A stretch of DNA of 64,000 nt from CBFIDA01 sp965661085 (GCA_965661085.1 CBFIDA010000001.1:1-64000); one strand, 5' to 3'. Shown: positions 35,446 through 44,518, counted from the first letter of the stretch. Notes: generated from the sequence alone by a model not told the origin. A program made the numbers and translations.

Positions 35446-35997
35446 TTAATGTTTGCGAATGTACCGAAACCCTACATCCACATAGGATGATGATCCCAAA
35501 CCACCTGTTTGTTCTTTGGCTTTGAGCAAACGACCACGGCTGATCATCAATGGTGTTGATGGCAACAATGATTTCAATTCAGACTGAACAATCTGGGCTT
35601 GACGTTGACTGCGCGCCAGCGCAATGGCTCTGTCTTGATTGCCAGGCGCAGCCACGGTGACGCGCACCTGCTCGATGTCGTAAGTGGCAATGAAATGTGC
35701 CATCCGTAGCAATGACGTGAGACTGCGCTCATTCAGCGTGGTGGCATTCAAATTGAACAGCTTGGAGGTTGGCACAGTGAGGCGCATGTTTTGGCCATGC
35801 TGACTGAAAACAATTTGATCTGAGGCCATGGCCTGCAATAAATGCTGGCGTGTGATGCGCATTTTCTGTGGCGGAGATTGCACAGCGGATGCCGTAGAAT
35901 CATCAAGATGGCTGCAACCCGACATCCATGATAAGATACCCATGAAAACAAGCAGATTCACCAAAAATGTCATGTTAAGATTCATCTTGATTTTCAT
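35446..35997 (-). CDS. icmN: Dot/Icm lipoprotein IcmN/DotK
   Basis: Outer-membrane lipoprotein at the core complex periphery, OmpA-like peptidoglycan-binding fold. 183 aa. The lipobox is LSWMSGCS with the modified Cys at about residue 28. The OmpA-like part includes HFIATYDIEQVRVTVAAPGN and ALARSQRQAQIVQSELKSLL. It starts inside the end of icmO (22-bp overlap). ATG 35997 is chosen to give a basic n-region; ATG 35985 is also possible. Confidence 0.9.
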   Translation of the reverse strand: MKIKMNLNMTFLVNLLVFMGILSWMSGCSHLDDSTASAVQSPPQKMRITRQHLLQAMASDQIVFSQHGQNMRLTVPTSKLFNLNATTLNERSLTSLLRMAHFIATYDIEQVRVTVAAPGNQDRAIALARSQRQAQIVQSELKSLLPSTPLMISRGRLLKAKEQTGGLGSSSYVDVGFRYIRKH

Positions 35998-38320
35998 TGG
36001 CTGACTCCACATTGCCTTCTATCGATTTCACCAGTTCATCCATCATGGTGGCATATGCACCAGGGTCTGGCGCTTCAAATGTTTGTGCACCATAATGCGT
36101 TGACTGCACTATGTCTTCTTCAAGTGTACGCATGACTTCTTGCGAACGCGCTTCTGAATCACCGAGCAAACGCTGAACGTACGCCACGTCTTCCCTGAAC
36201 AGATTGGCATCTAGAATGGGCGCATCCAGTTCAGCAGTTGTGCTTGGCAGCAACAATGAAGCTTCTGCAGGCGCAATGTTGAAGATATGATATGAAACAC
36301 CATCGGTTTCCACATGTGAAGAAGCCTCATTTTCTTTGTCTTTCTCAGAGGATTGAACCAAAACATTCAGACCCTTTTCAATGGCAGGGATATGACGCTC
36401 TGCATCCATAAAGTGGATCACTTCTGTGATCACTGAATCGTTTTCGGCCTGAATTTCAGGTAAATTTTGGTGCTTCAACAGTGCTTCAAAGTCTTCAATG
36501 CCTTTCACCAAAACATACAGCTGCGCATCGGGTGGCATGTCAACTTTGATCATCTGATTGAGGCGCATGCTCTTGGTTTGTGGCGGGTTGGCATAAAACA
36601 TGCGAGCACGAACGATGTTGGATTTGAAGAAGATGTGCGCCTCTCCAACATCTTGCTCTTTCAAATCCAACAAATCAATGCGCGCTCTTTTTTCTAACTT
36701 GGCGCCCTTGGTGTCTTGGTATGTGCCCGTTACGGTTGCAGAGTTGGATTGAAAACTTTCCACTTGTGACACATATGATTCCCCTGCAGTTTTTTGGAAA
36801 AACTCCCATGTTTCAGCAGGATCTTCTAGTTTCATACAAATTTTGATGTTGGTGTTCGCACCAATGGACGCCGCTTCTTCTTTGGAAGCCTTTTGAAATG
36901 CTGGCAAATCTTGCCCAGCAAAAACCACCGAAAATCCGAGAGACCTTGCCTGAGCAGGCACCACAGCAAAACCCTTCACCGCATAATAGCCATATTCATC
37001 AAGAATACACAAAAACGGTGTTTCGGCATTGGTGGGTTTACGCGTGATCAAATCTTGGTATCGACCCTCAACTGCCTCACCAAGCCCAGAAGCCATCATC
37101 ACTTTCATGGTCGAAATCACAACTTTCCCAAGGTTGGACAATTCATCGGGTGACTTTTCAAGCGCAGGCAACAACACAATCAGAATACGACGATTCAACA
37201 CCACATCTTTCAAATCCACTTCTGCCAACTTGGTACGCATGATGTGGCCATAAGTGTCTGCCAAAGAGGAAAAGATCCGTGTCAATTGCATGACAATAAA
37301 ACCATGCTGTTCAAAGACCTGGGAGACTTGCTTGCCTTTCCTTTCTTTATTGAAACCAGGCAATGTGTTGAGATAAGCCTTCATGGGCTCTAAAATGTTT
37401 TCAGGAAAAGACTCTAGATTGATGGCGTAATCGTCATCACGAATGAATGCCTTATCCAACACCATGGCTTCAATACGATCCAAACCAAAATAGTTACGAA
37501 TCACGTGTGCATCAAGCAGTATGTAGCCCGCATCACGCATGGCCACCATGACACGCATCAAAGCCTCAACAAAGGCAATGGCACGCCCCTTCCACATGTC
37601 ACCATCACCAGAAGAGCTTGATGACTCCATCATGCTGACCACCAAGTTGGACAGCATGGAAGAGGATCCTTCAGAAAATGGATTCAACGTGTTGGAAATT
37701 CTTCTTTCTTGTGGACCAGAGATGTCTTTTGCGCCTGTCATGAAATTGATGAGCAACATGTCATCTTCACGCCCCATGTACTTGACCATTGAAAAGACTT
37801 TGGCAAAAAGAGAGTTGTCACCTTTACCATCAACATAAATGAAACCACTGGCCTGCATCAATGCGTTGAATGCCATAGAGACCAACGCCTCAGTCTTACC
37901 ACTGCCAGTAGAACCAAAAATCAGCACATGGGTTCGCATGTCTTCATTGGCAAACCACAACTCATCTTTGGTCTTTTTATCGTTGCCAAAATAATATATA
38001 CCCCTTGCTTGTCGAGGTTTCCTGCCCCCTGGATAAAGATCGTTCCAATCTGCTGTGTTGGCAATTTTAGGCATACGAAAAGGCAACTTCGATTTACGAA
38101 AAATAACGATGGCGCCTGCAACCAGTAAGAACAACCACACCAGTTCAAATAACCAAGGATAGAAAAACGTTGACACCACACCAATGGTGATGAACATCGA
38201 CAAGGATGTGGGATCCACCAAATAATCGTAGATTTTTTGGTAAAGAGTTCTGGTATCACGAATCAGTTGTGATGATTTTTGCTCTTGCCTTTTATCAAGG
38301 CCTCTTTGTGTGTAAAGCAT
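35975..38320 (-). CDS. icmO: Dot/Icm coupling ATPase IcmO/DotL
   Basis: VirD4/TrbC-class coupling protein that receives effectors at the inner membrane. 781 aa (Legionella 783). Two N-terminal membrane helices (about 41-74), Walker A GSTGSGKT (136-143) in MRTHVLIFGSTGSGKTEALV, a Walker B-like CILDEYGYYAV, and QARSLGFSVVFAGQDLPAFQ. The C-terminal extension (after about 600), known in Legionella to bind DotN, IcmS-IcmW and LvgA, is present. The start shares one base with the icmP stop (TGATG). Confidence 0.97.
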   Translation of the reverse strand: MLYTQRGLDKRQEQKSSQLIRDTRTLYQKIYDYLVDPTSLSMFITIGVVSTFFYPWLFELVWLFLLVAGAIVIFRKSKLPFRMPKIANTADWNDLYPGGRKPRQARGIYYFGNDKKTKDELWFANEDMRTHVLIFGSTGSGKTEALVSMAFNALMQASGFIYVDGKGDNSLFAKVFSMVKYMGREDDMLLINFMTGAKDISGPQERRISNTLNPFSEGSSSMLSNLVVSMMESSSSSGDGDMWKGRAIAFVEALMRVMVAMRDAGYILLDAHVIRNYFGLDRIEAMVLDKAFIRDDDYAINLESFPENILEPMKAYLNTLPGFNKERKGKQVSQVFEQHGFIVMQLTRIFSSLADTYGHIMRTKLAEVDLKDVVLNRRILIVLLPALEKSPDELSNLGKVVISTMKVMMASGLGEAVEGRYQDLITRKPTNAETPFLCILDEYGYYAVKGFAVVPAQARSLGFSVVFAGQDLPAFQKASKEEAASIGANTNIKICMKLEDPAETWEFFQKTAGESYVSQVESFQSNSATVTGTYQDTKGAKLEKRARIDLLDLKEQDVGEAHIFFKSNIVRARMFYANPPQTKSMRLNQMIKVDMPPDAQLYVLVKGIEDFEALLKHQNLPEIQAENDSVITEVIHFMDAERHIPAIEKGLNVLVQSSEKDKENEASSHVETDGVSYHIFNIAPAEASLLLPSTTAELDAPILDANLFREDVAYVQRLLGDSEARSQEVMRTLEEDIVQSTHYGAQTFEAPDPGAYATMMDELVKSIEGNVESANENQDES

Positions 38321-39453
38321 CAGTCATGATCCGGATTATATTTTGTATCTGCAAGCGCTTGGCGCAGCCCCACCACAGCCTCTTGAACCATAGGCACCTT
38401 CAAAGGCCTACGGAGGCGTTTTTCGACCACCCAGTGCGCATAAGCAGCAGACGCTTCAATGAATGGTGTTTGACGACCGACTGAGGACAACATGTACCAC
38501 AGTTTTCGATCCACACGCTTCAACCACAGAATCTCAGCCATGGCCAACACACCGGCTGTTCTCGCAAGCTCCAACATCGACGCCATGGCGGTAACCGTAT
38601 AGGCGTGTGCACCGACTGCACGGCCGACAACACGGCTACGAATGTGTTTGGCAATCAAGGCATTGGTCCCGCCAAAATTCAGCTGCCCAGAACCCGACGA
38701 GCGCGCAATCTGATTCAAAAGTTTTGTTGAGCCTGCCACGTCATCGTTGCCTCGAGCAGCAAAGATGGCAAACAATGCTTGTGCGTGATTGGGCAAACAA
38801 TCCAAGCGACCTGTCCACTGGTTGCCAAGCTGCTTTGAAAAGCACGCATAAGCTTCGGCTTCTTTCAAAATCAATTTGGTTTCCCCACCCTGCATGTCTT
38901 TGATGACCAAATCGTGCTCAAATGCAAATTGCAGGGGTTGCTTCGACATGGCAAACGCACCATCATCAAGCTGCGTTTTGATCAAATCTCGACGCATCAC
39001 GGGCAAGATGTAGGGCCAGTTGGCTTGTTCTTGTTGACGCAACTTTTTCATGTCGAAAATCGTTCTGAAACGATTGGAACGATCAACAAACAACACATAG
39101 ATGACAAGTAGACCACCGAGGATCGCTGTGGGTATGGCATAAAAATAGCCAACCAAATTGTACACACGACCCACGTTCTCAAATTGTGGGACAACTGCAA
39201 TCATTTGATTCAATGCAGCATAGGCTTGCGTCAGGCGTTGACTCTCGTCATGCAATGGCAGACCCAGATCATTCAAGTAGGTCATGACTTTAGCCACAAG
39301 CTCAAGCTCATATATTTTGATCACATAGACGGCATGAACGATGGCTTCTTGTTGCGCATACCAAAACCACACAACACCAAGCACCAAAATGGCAGATATC
39401 CACAGGATATCCATCGAATTACCACTGCCCTGCTGCTGTTGGCCACCTTTCAT
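38320..39453 (-). CDS. icmP: Dot/Icm coupling-complex protein IcmP/DotM
   Basis: TrbA-like inner-membrane partner of DotL; in Legionella its cytoplasmic domain recognises Glu-rich effector signals. 377 aa (Legionella 376). A short Gln/Gly-rich N-terminus, a helix at about 14-32, a second at about 104-124, then a helical cytoplasmic domain (MRRDLIKTQLDDGAFAMSKQ, LNQIARSSGSGQLNFGGTNA, SVGRQTPFIEASAAYAHWVV). GAGGAA precedes the ATG. Coupled to icmO. Confidence 0.96.
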   Translation of the reverse strand: MKGGQQQQGSGNSMDILWISAILVLGVVWFWYAQQEAIVHAVYVIKIYELELVAKVMTYLNDLGLPLHDESQRLTQAYAALNQMIAVVPQFENVGRVYNLVGYFYAIPTAILGGLLVIYVLFVDRSNRFRTIFDMKKLRQQEQANWPYILPVMRRDLIKTQLDDGAFAMSKQPLQFAFEHDLVIKDMQGGETKLILKEAEAYACFSKQLGNQWTGRLDCLPNHAQALFAIFAARGNDDVAGSTKLLNQIARSSGSGQLNFGGTNALIAKHIRSRVVGRAVGAHAYTVTAMASMLELARTAGVLAMAEILWLKRVDRKLWYMLSSVGRQTPFIEASAAYAHWVVEKRLRRPLKVPMVQEAVVGLRQALADTKYNPDHD

Positions 39454-39549
39454 GCAGTTCCTCTGCTCAAGTCATACCCTCATTATAACCAACACCCAAC
39501 ATGTTGCAACCTTCATCCAACATTTTGAACCACACCCATCTCATTTGCA

Positions 39550-40107
39550 TCATGGGTCAATCAAATGACCCTGATGGAAGGTGTATTTGGTATTCTTGTG
39601 ATAAAAATACTCAATTTGGTCTTGCTGAATTGCACCTGTTTCCAACATCACCAATGTGCGACCAAAATTGTCTTTTGTGGGTTGGTGGCTGCCAGCTGAC
39701 AACAAAAGTTTCTTTGGCACCACAACGCATGCATATCCTGCTTCAGCCACATGGCTCAGATGCTCAAGCCGATCTAATGCATGCTGCTCTTCTGTGTATA
39801 TGGGCCGACCTGAAGCGGTTGAGGACAACAGAGACAATGTACGCCCCCAACCCTCTCGTGTTGGGTCTCTTGACTGAAACAAAAAAACATAAACACGGCA
39901 CATCGCTTGCGCATCAAATGCAGGATCAGCTTGCGCAACATCTTCAGCACTTGGGCTTGACGCATGGTGATTGTGGGTCGCCAAATCGCGCTTCAGCTTT
40001 TCTAGCTTTTTTTTGGAAGCACGCAAAATGAATGTCTTGTCCCATACTGGATGTTTGATCAGTTTACTTAGCACGTCTTCTATGGTTTTGGGTTTATTTG
40101 ACATCAT
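39550..40107 (-). CDS. icmQ: Dot/Icm cytoplasmic protein IcmQ
   Basis: 185 aa (Legionella 191). In Legionella IcmQ binds membranes and NAD+, and pairs with IcmR through its N-terminal helices. The C-terminal ADP-ribosyltransferase-like domain is recognisable: CRVYVFLFQSRDPTREGWGR, SGRPIYTEEQHALDRLEHLS, AGYACVVVPKKLL, NFGRTLVMLETGAIQ. The N-terminal part (TIEDVLSKLIKHPVWDKTFI) is more diverged, as expected if it co-evolved with a different partner. AGGA precedes ATG 40107 (a second ATG follows directly). The partner candidate ends 17 bp upstream. Confidence 0.85.
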   Translation of the reverse strand: MMSNKPKTIEDVLSKLIKHPVWDKTFILRASKKKLEKLKRDLATHNHHASSPSAEDVAQADPAFDAQAMCRVYVFLFQSRDPTREGWGRTLSLLSSTASGRPIYTEEQHALDRLEHLSHVAEAGYACVVVPKKLLLSAGSHQPTKDNFGRTLVMLETGAIQQDQIEYFYHKNTKYTFHQGHLIDP

Positions 40108-40124
40108 GCATCCTAACCTTCAAA

Positions 40125-40454
40125 TCACAGCTCATCGACGTCATTGACATTGCTGTCATCGACAGATGGCTGACGCGATGTTGATGCAATGTCAGACGAC
40201 TCGGCTGCCGAACCATGTCCGATTGTGTGAGAAGCACTCGGTTGGGCTTCAAATTGCTCGGCGTTTGCTTGCTCTAAGTTTTGTATCACAGCTGTGGCAT
40301 CTTGAACAAGCGCGACTGCCGTTTGGTAGATCTGTTGATTGTTGTTGGCAAACATGCTGTCTTGTGAGCCTGACGCATGCTTGGCAGCTTGAGCCGCCAA
40401 CCTACTGATTTCATCCAATTGATCGATCACCTCTTTCGCGGATATGTTCGACAT
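40125..40454 (-). CDS. Unrecognised protein in the icmR position (FIR candidate)
   Basis: 109 aa with no Cys or Trp and no membrane segment. Two predicted amphipathic helices (about 5-27, SAKEVIDQLDEISRLAAQAA; about 38-68, VALVQDATAVIQNLEQANAE) are joined by a short Ser/Asn linker and followed by a disordered acidic tail ending in SNVNDVDEL. It stands between icmS and icmQ, exactly where Legionella carries icmR or one of its sequence-unrelated functional homologues (the FIR family). The helical hairpin and acidity fit an IcmQ-binding chaperone. Own promoter 28 bp upstream. ATG 40454 is preferred to TTG 40460. The role is inferred from position and shape. Confidence 0.75.
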   Translation of the reverse strand: MSNISAKEVIDQLDEISRLAAQAAKHASGSQDSMFANNNQQIYQTAVALVQDATAVIQNLEQANAEQFEAQPSASHTIGHGSAAESSDIASTSRQPSVDDSNVNDVDEL

Positions 40455-40481
40455 AAACAACGCCTAAAAGTTCCAACAACC

Positions 40482-40510
40482 ATCATACAAGTGCCATACA
40501 AAAAAAGCAA
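40482..40510 (-). promoter_or_regulatory. Promoter of the icmR-position gene and icmQPON...
   Basis: On the minus strand, -35 TTGCTT (40505-40510), 17 bp, consensus -10 TATGAT (40482-40487). A second TTGACA (40516-40521) lies just upstream. Since icmS ends 520 bp away, this probably drives the long icm operon. Confidence 0.55.
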
Positions 40511-41029
40511 TGGATGCTGTCAAAATGACACGCAACCCTCACCCAAAACGCTGCTTACCTTAGATAATGTATGATGCTCACATCGACTTACCAACCATGG
40601 GTGTATTCAAAAACAACCTGAAGCAACACCCATGCATGCATCACGCATGATGTCTCACAGAACGTTCCAGATTCATTGGAAAAATCAGCTCCCACAAATA
40701 AACCATACTGCATGAACACAAACAATGCATGCATGATGATGATGCGGCAGCCACCATGACATCTTGACAGCCACCTCAAATCAACCTGGCACAGACATTA
40801 CCCGACAAAAAAATGAAAACCCCTCGCGGATCAAAGCACATGACCCAAAAATCAGCGCCATGCCTGACCAGAAACCCTCAGTGGCTTGAGACCCACCACA
40901 CCCGCGCAATCAATCAGTATTGAGGGGATCAAACACACCGACAACCGTACAATCCAAATCGCATCAACAACAGAGGAACATTGACCTTCGACACAGCCAT
41001 CCCATCGTGCGCGACAGCGCCCTCAACAT
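40511..41029. other. Gene-free 0.5-kb gap inside the island
   Basis: In Legionella icmS and icmR are adjacent; here about 0.5 kb without a credible gene separates icmS from its neighbour. The stretch contains several GCATGCATG/ATGCATGC-like words (near 40632 and 40727). A 63-codon minus frame at 40588-40779 has no ribosome site or family. Confidence 0.45.
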
Positions 41030-41371
41030 TCAATCGTAAAACAACTCGTCCAAGGCCACCTTGCCAGAATCGTTGGTGGCACTTTGTTTCAGATTTTCCA
41101 GCACCTGCAAGACACAAGCCAGACGAATCAAATTCGGCGTCAAATCGTCAAATGCAACTTTCACGCCCAATGTACTCTCTTTCGTGTCCTCCAAGATCAG
41201 GCCAATCCCATAACCCAAAGTGAGTGTCGCAAGCTGGTCAGCACGCTTCGCAATGGAAGGCAACAGACTGGCTTCTGAGAAAGCTTCAATCGCAGTCAAT
41301 GGCTGGTCTCGTAAAGCCAGTTCAATTTGATGATGCTGCACCCAAGCCATACAAAATGATTTCACATCCAT
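41030..41371 (-). CDS. icmS: Dot/Icm chaperone IcmS
   Basis: Small acidic chaperone that with IcmW binds effectors and the DotL tail. 113 aa (Legionella 114). Strong family block SEASLLPSIAKRADQLATLT, then LGYGIGL, GVKVAFDDLTPNLIRLACVL and the closing VALDELFYD. ATG 41371 shares a base with the icmT stop (TGATG), as in other Dot/Icm loci; ATG 41386 is an alternative. IcmW is not in the window. Confidence 0.95.
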   Translation of the reverse strand: MDVKSFCMAWVQHHQIELALRDQPLTAIEAFSEASLLPSIAKRADQLATLTLGYGIGLILEDTKESTLGVKVAFDDLTPNLIRLACVLQVLENLKQSATNDSGKVALDELFYD

Positions 41372-41631
41372 CACGCAAGCCACCATGGTACTGCAATCTT
41401 CCGTGGCCCAGCCAAAGTGGATCGCAACAATCTAAAAAACACATTGATTGAAAAACCAAAATGATCAATGACGGTCAAAAAAACCATGAACGCCAGAGCA
41501 ATGTAAAAAGTATGCCAAGACAGGTGAAACAACATAAAGACCAACGGGAATGTCGCACTAGAGTTGAATATGCCAAGTTTAGACGGCCGGGCAGAATCGC
41601 GCCAGCTGGCATCGGGACTGGGTTGTGTCAT
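41371..41631 (-). CDS. icmT: Dot/Icm inner-membrane protein IcmT
   Basis: 86 aa, same length as in Legionella. It has the typical W-R-D-SARP-x-K motif near the N-terminus (ASWRDSARPSKLGIFNSSAT), two close hydrophobic stretches (PLVFMLFHLSWHTFYIALAF, MVFLTVI) and the VFFRLLRSTLAGPRKIAVPW ending. IcmT is linked to pore formation and egress in Legionella. AAGGAG precedes the ATG. First gene of the leftward part of the island. Confidence 0.95.
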   Translation of the reverse strand: MTQPSPDASWRDSARPSKLGIFNSSATFPLVFMLFHLSWHTFYIALAFMVFLTVIDHFGFSINVFFRLLRSTLAGPRKIAVPWWLA

Positions 41632-41721
41632 GATCGATCACTCCTTGTGTCGGGCATGGATCAAATGAGCTAAGCAGCGCAACAAGTGTGGGATTCATTG
41701 CCATAAAGCCACTCATTAACA

Positions 41722-41746
41722 ATCACAATTTACAGGAAACTGTGAT
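41722..41746. promoter_or_regulatory. Inverted repeat between icmT and dotD
   Basis: Arms ATCACA (41722-41727) and TGTGAT (41741-41746) with a 13-bp spacer. The left arm overlaps a possible icmT -35 (TTGTGA, 41723-41728) whose -10 would be TATGGC (41700-41705) at 17 bp. This suggests an operator for the divergent dot/icm promoters. A TTGACA at 41823-41828 may belong to dotD, but its -10 is weak. Confidence 0.4.
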
Positions 41747-41882
41747 CGCACTCAACCCTTATTTCAACCATGACATGCTCCAGGGCTTAAAGTTATGCAG
41801 CCCAAGCTTTTCGACGTAAAGCTTGACATCAACCACACGGTGTTGCTTAATTTTAAGGACTCTACTTTTCAAGGATTTTTGT

Positions 41883-42416
41883 ATGCGTCAGTGTCTCATT
41901 CTGCTCTGCTCGGTTCTTTTTCTTTTTGGCTGTGGTCAAGATCACGATGCTTCAAACATGGATACAGTGGGTGGTGACTTTTATCATTCCGATTTATTGA
42001 ATGCGGTCAATTATGATGTTTATCAGGGTAAAAATGATGCAGATCGCGAAATACTTGAATCTGCACATGCTGTGACCGCATCACTTGAAAAACTGGCACA
42101 CATTGAGCAAGCCATTCACCCCAAAATCAAAATGCCTCAGCCCAAAGATCCAGTAAAAACTGGTTTGGCAAGTCTGGCCAGCATCGATTGGAGTGGTCCT
42201 GTAGAACCCCTACTGAAACAATTGGCACGCACCAATCACTATAAACTCCGTGTTTTGGGAAAACGACCAGCCATCCCAATTTTGGTTGCTGTCAACAAAG
42301 AAAACATCTCCATGCAAGCGTTGCTTCGGGACATTGAATACCAATCACAACGAAAAGCCACCATTCAGTTGTACAAACGTAAGAAAATCATAGAACTGCG
42401 TTACAAACATGTATGA
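41883..42416 (+). CDS. dotD: Dot/Icm outer-membrane lipoprotein DotD
   Basis: 177 aa (Legionella 163). Lipoprotein signal with lipobox LFLFGCGQ (Cys about 18). It has a helical N-part after the lipid anchor and a secretin-N0-like C-terminal domain (SIDWSGPVEPLLKQLARTNH, FQxx-type QSQRKATIQLYKR). It targets DotH and DotG to the outer membrane with DotC. AAGGA lies before ATG 41883, so the longer frame from 41823 is not used. dotC follows after 26 bp. Confidence 0.93.
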   Translation: MRQCLILLCSVLFLFGCGQDHDASNMDTVGGDFYHSDLLNAVNYDVYQGKNDADREILESAHAVTASLEKLAHIEQAIHPKIKMPQPKDPVKTGLASLASIDWSGPVEPLLKQLARTNHYKLRVLGKRPAIPILVAVNKENISMQALLRDIEYQSQRKATIQLYKRKKIIELRYKHV

Positions 42417-42442
42417 AATTGTTTACATTGGAAGGTACCCAC

Positions 42443-43228
42443 ATGATGACCAAGTCTGCGTTTAAAGTTTTGGCACTGCTGCCAATATTGTTTCTTTTTG
42501 CATGTGCCAACGATGTAGGTGATGCCCGCTTAAATTCCAACAAAGTTCGTGTCCAATCCATTCGAGAATCTGCGCTTTCCTTTGGCGCCCAAAGTGGACT
42601 GGCATGGCAGAGCTCTAAAATCAATGCCATCCTGGCAAAATACAGCAAATCATTCAAGCAAATTTACAACTTCAATGCCATGGTGATGGCCCACAACATC
42701 ATGCCTCCCATTGTTCGAGAAAGTGTCAATGGACTCAATGTGGACGATCCAAACACGCTCAGGTTATCCGATCGAACCATTGAAATTGTGCGTCCTGCAC
42801 GTTTCGTCACCACACCACCCTCCTGGCAAGATTATTTGACCATGCATTACAAAAAGCCTGAACGCCCGCCAAAAACATTGCTGCCAGCCAATGCCGAGGA
42901 ACGCCAGATCTGGGATCATTACATTGCAGCTGGATGGCAAAATGGTTACGATCAAGCCAACGCAATCTTGCAACAAAACCTTGGTAAAATCACACAAGAC
43001 CTGACCGGCATGGCCCTATATCATGCACTGTATGCACAGAATATGGTTTCAGCGCCTTTTGTTGCTGCCGCACCACTCGGCATCACCGGTAACAAAAAGC
43101 GCATGGTGATTGGCAATAAAATCCTCAAAATCACGGCACATGCTGATCTGTTGCCAAAAGAGAGTCATCGATGGCACCCTGCACTGCGTGTGACCCACAA
43201 ACATCATGTGGTCAAACATGCAAAATAA
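42443..43228 (+). CDS. dotC: Dot/Icm outer-membrane lipoprotein DotC
   Basis: 261 aa from ATG 42443 (Legionella about 303). The lipoprotein signal ends in LFLFACAN. Conserved stretches are RESALSFGAQSGLAWQSSKI, IVRPARFVTTPPSWQDYLTM and WQNGYDQANAILQQNLGKIT (RDF-like helical region). GGAAGG precedes the ATG. The 3' end overlaps dotB by 11 bp, giving the standard dotD-dotC-dotB operon. Confidence 0.94.
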   Translation: MMTKSAFKVLALLPILFLFACANDVGDARLNSNKVRVQSIRESALSFGAQSGLAWQSSKINAILAKYSKSFKQIYNFNAMVMAHNIMPPIVRESVNGLNVDDPNTLRLSDRTIEIVRPARFVTTPPSWQDYLTMHYKKPERPPKTLLPANAEERQIWDHYIAAGWQNGYDQANAILQQNLGKITQDLTGMALYHALYAQNMVSAPFVAAAPLGITGNKKRMVIGNKILKITAHADLLPKESHRWHPALRVTHKHHVVKHAK

Positions 43229-44357
43229 CCCTTATCTTCTTGGTGAAGAACCACAACCCATCAGTGCTCGAGATCTGAATAAATTTCTAGAGCACTGCAC
43301 AAAAATCAACGCTTCAGACATCACGATACAAACTTCAGAATGTATTGTTGCGGAAGTGTACGGCAAACTTTACCCCATCAACAAACGCAAGCTCAACAAT
43401 GCTGAAGTGGGTACGCTTTTGAATGCCATTTACGGGCCCAATGGCACCACACAAATCTTAAGCGGCAAAGATTTGGATACCAATTATGAATTCAAACCAA
43501 GTCGTCTCAGTCGTTTCCGTTACCGTGTCAATGCGACAGGGTGTCTTGTTTCTGGACAACAAGGCATACAAATCACACTGCGTACCATCCCAACAGATCC
43601 TCCTTTACTTGATGGCATGGATTTGCCAGCACCCATTTTAAATGCCATTGCACCTGATGAAGGCGTGGTCTATGTGACTGGTGCCACGGGATCTGGTAAA
43701 AGTACATTGTTGGCATCGATCATCAGGAATATTGCTGAAGATCCTGAATGTCATCGCAAAATATTGACCTATGAATCCCCCATAGAGTTTGTTTATGACA
43801 ACATCAATGCCCTCACGGCAATTGTCAGTCAAAGTGAAATTCCTCTCCATCTTCCCAGTTTTGCCGCCGGTGTCAGAAACGCTTTACGCCGTAAACCACG
43901 GCTGATTTTGGTGGGTGAGGCCAGAGATGCTGCGACCATTTCTGCTGTGCTCGAAGCAGCCATGACTGGCCATCCAGTTTACACCACACTCCACACCAAC
44001 GGTGTCCCCGAAACCATTCGCCGACTTGTTGGCAGCTATGGCAAAGAAGAGCGTGCTGGCAAAACCATCGACATCATCGAAACCATGCGTTTGATCATTT
44101 GGCAAAAACTTGTCCCCACATTGGATGGGAAACGCACCGCTTTACGTGAGTATCTGGTCTTTAACGAAGAGGTACGCGACATTTTGCTGTCCGCTGACCC
44201 CATCCATGTGACCGCACAAACCAGAAAATGTTTGATGCAATATGGTCAGACCATGTTGATGGACGCCCAAAGAAAATTTGATGAAGGCCTCATTGAACAG
44301 CGCGTTCTGGATGTGATTCATGCCCAAACGGCACCACAAGACATGCCATCTGACTGA
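43218..44357 (+). CDS. dotB: Dot/Icm secretion ATPase DotB (PilT/VirB11-like)
   Basis: Hexameric cytoplasmic ATPase that docks onto DotO to energise secretion. 379 aa (Legionella 377). Walker A GATGSGKST at about 155-163, preceded by APDEGVVYVTGATGSGKS; Asp box KILTYESPIEFVYD; Walker B-like KPRLILVGEARDAAT; His box AAMTGHPVYTTLHTNGVPET. ATG 43218 lies inside the end of dotC; the 43206 start is less likely. Followed by a hairpin and the convergent dotA cluster. Confidence 0.97.
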   Translation: MQNNPYLLGEEPQPISARDLNKFLEHCTKINASDITIQTSECIVAEVYGKLYPINKRKLNNAEVGTLLNAIYGPNGTTQILSGKDLDTNYEFKPSRLSRFRYRVNATGCLVSGQQGIQITLRTIPTDPPLLDGMDLPAPILNAIAPDEGVVYVTGATGSGKSTLLASIIRNIAEDPECHRKILTYESPIEFVYDNINALTAIVSQSEIPLHLPSFAAGVRNALRRKPRLILVGEARDAATISAVLEAAMTGHPVYTTLHTNGVPETIRRLVGSYGKEERAGKTIDIIETMRLIIWQKLVPTLDGKRTALREYLVFNEEVRDILLSADPIHVTAQTRKCLMQYGQTMLMDAQRKFDEGLIEQRVLDVIHAQTAPQDMPSD

Positions 44358-44518
44358 AAATCAGGCTGACACCACAGATCTTGGATCGCTTGAGCCCATC
44401 CCATTTTCGTGTCTGCTTACCTTCACCCTGCTCTGGCTGTCAAATCACAGCAGACTTGCCAACATCCGTTCATCCCAGGCATGTGTACCGTATGCATGGT
44501 GTCATGATGCATGTCACT

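Noticed and set aside
40588..40779. 63-codon minus frame in the icmS-icmQ gap
   Set aside because: Too short, no Shine-Dalgarno and no similarity to FIR proteins; the gene at 40125 fits that role better.
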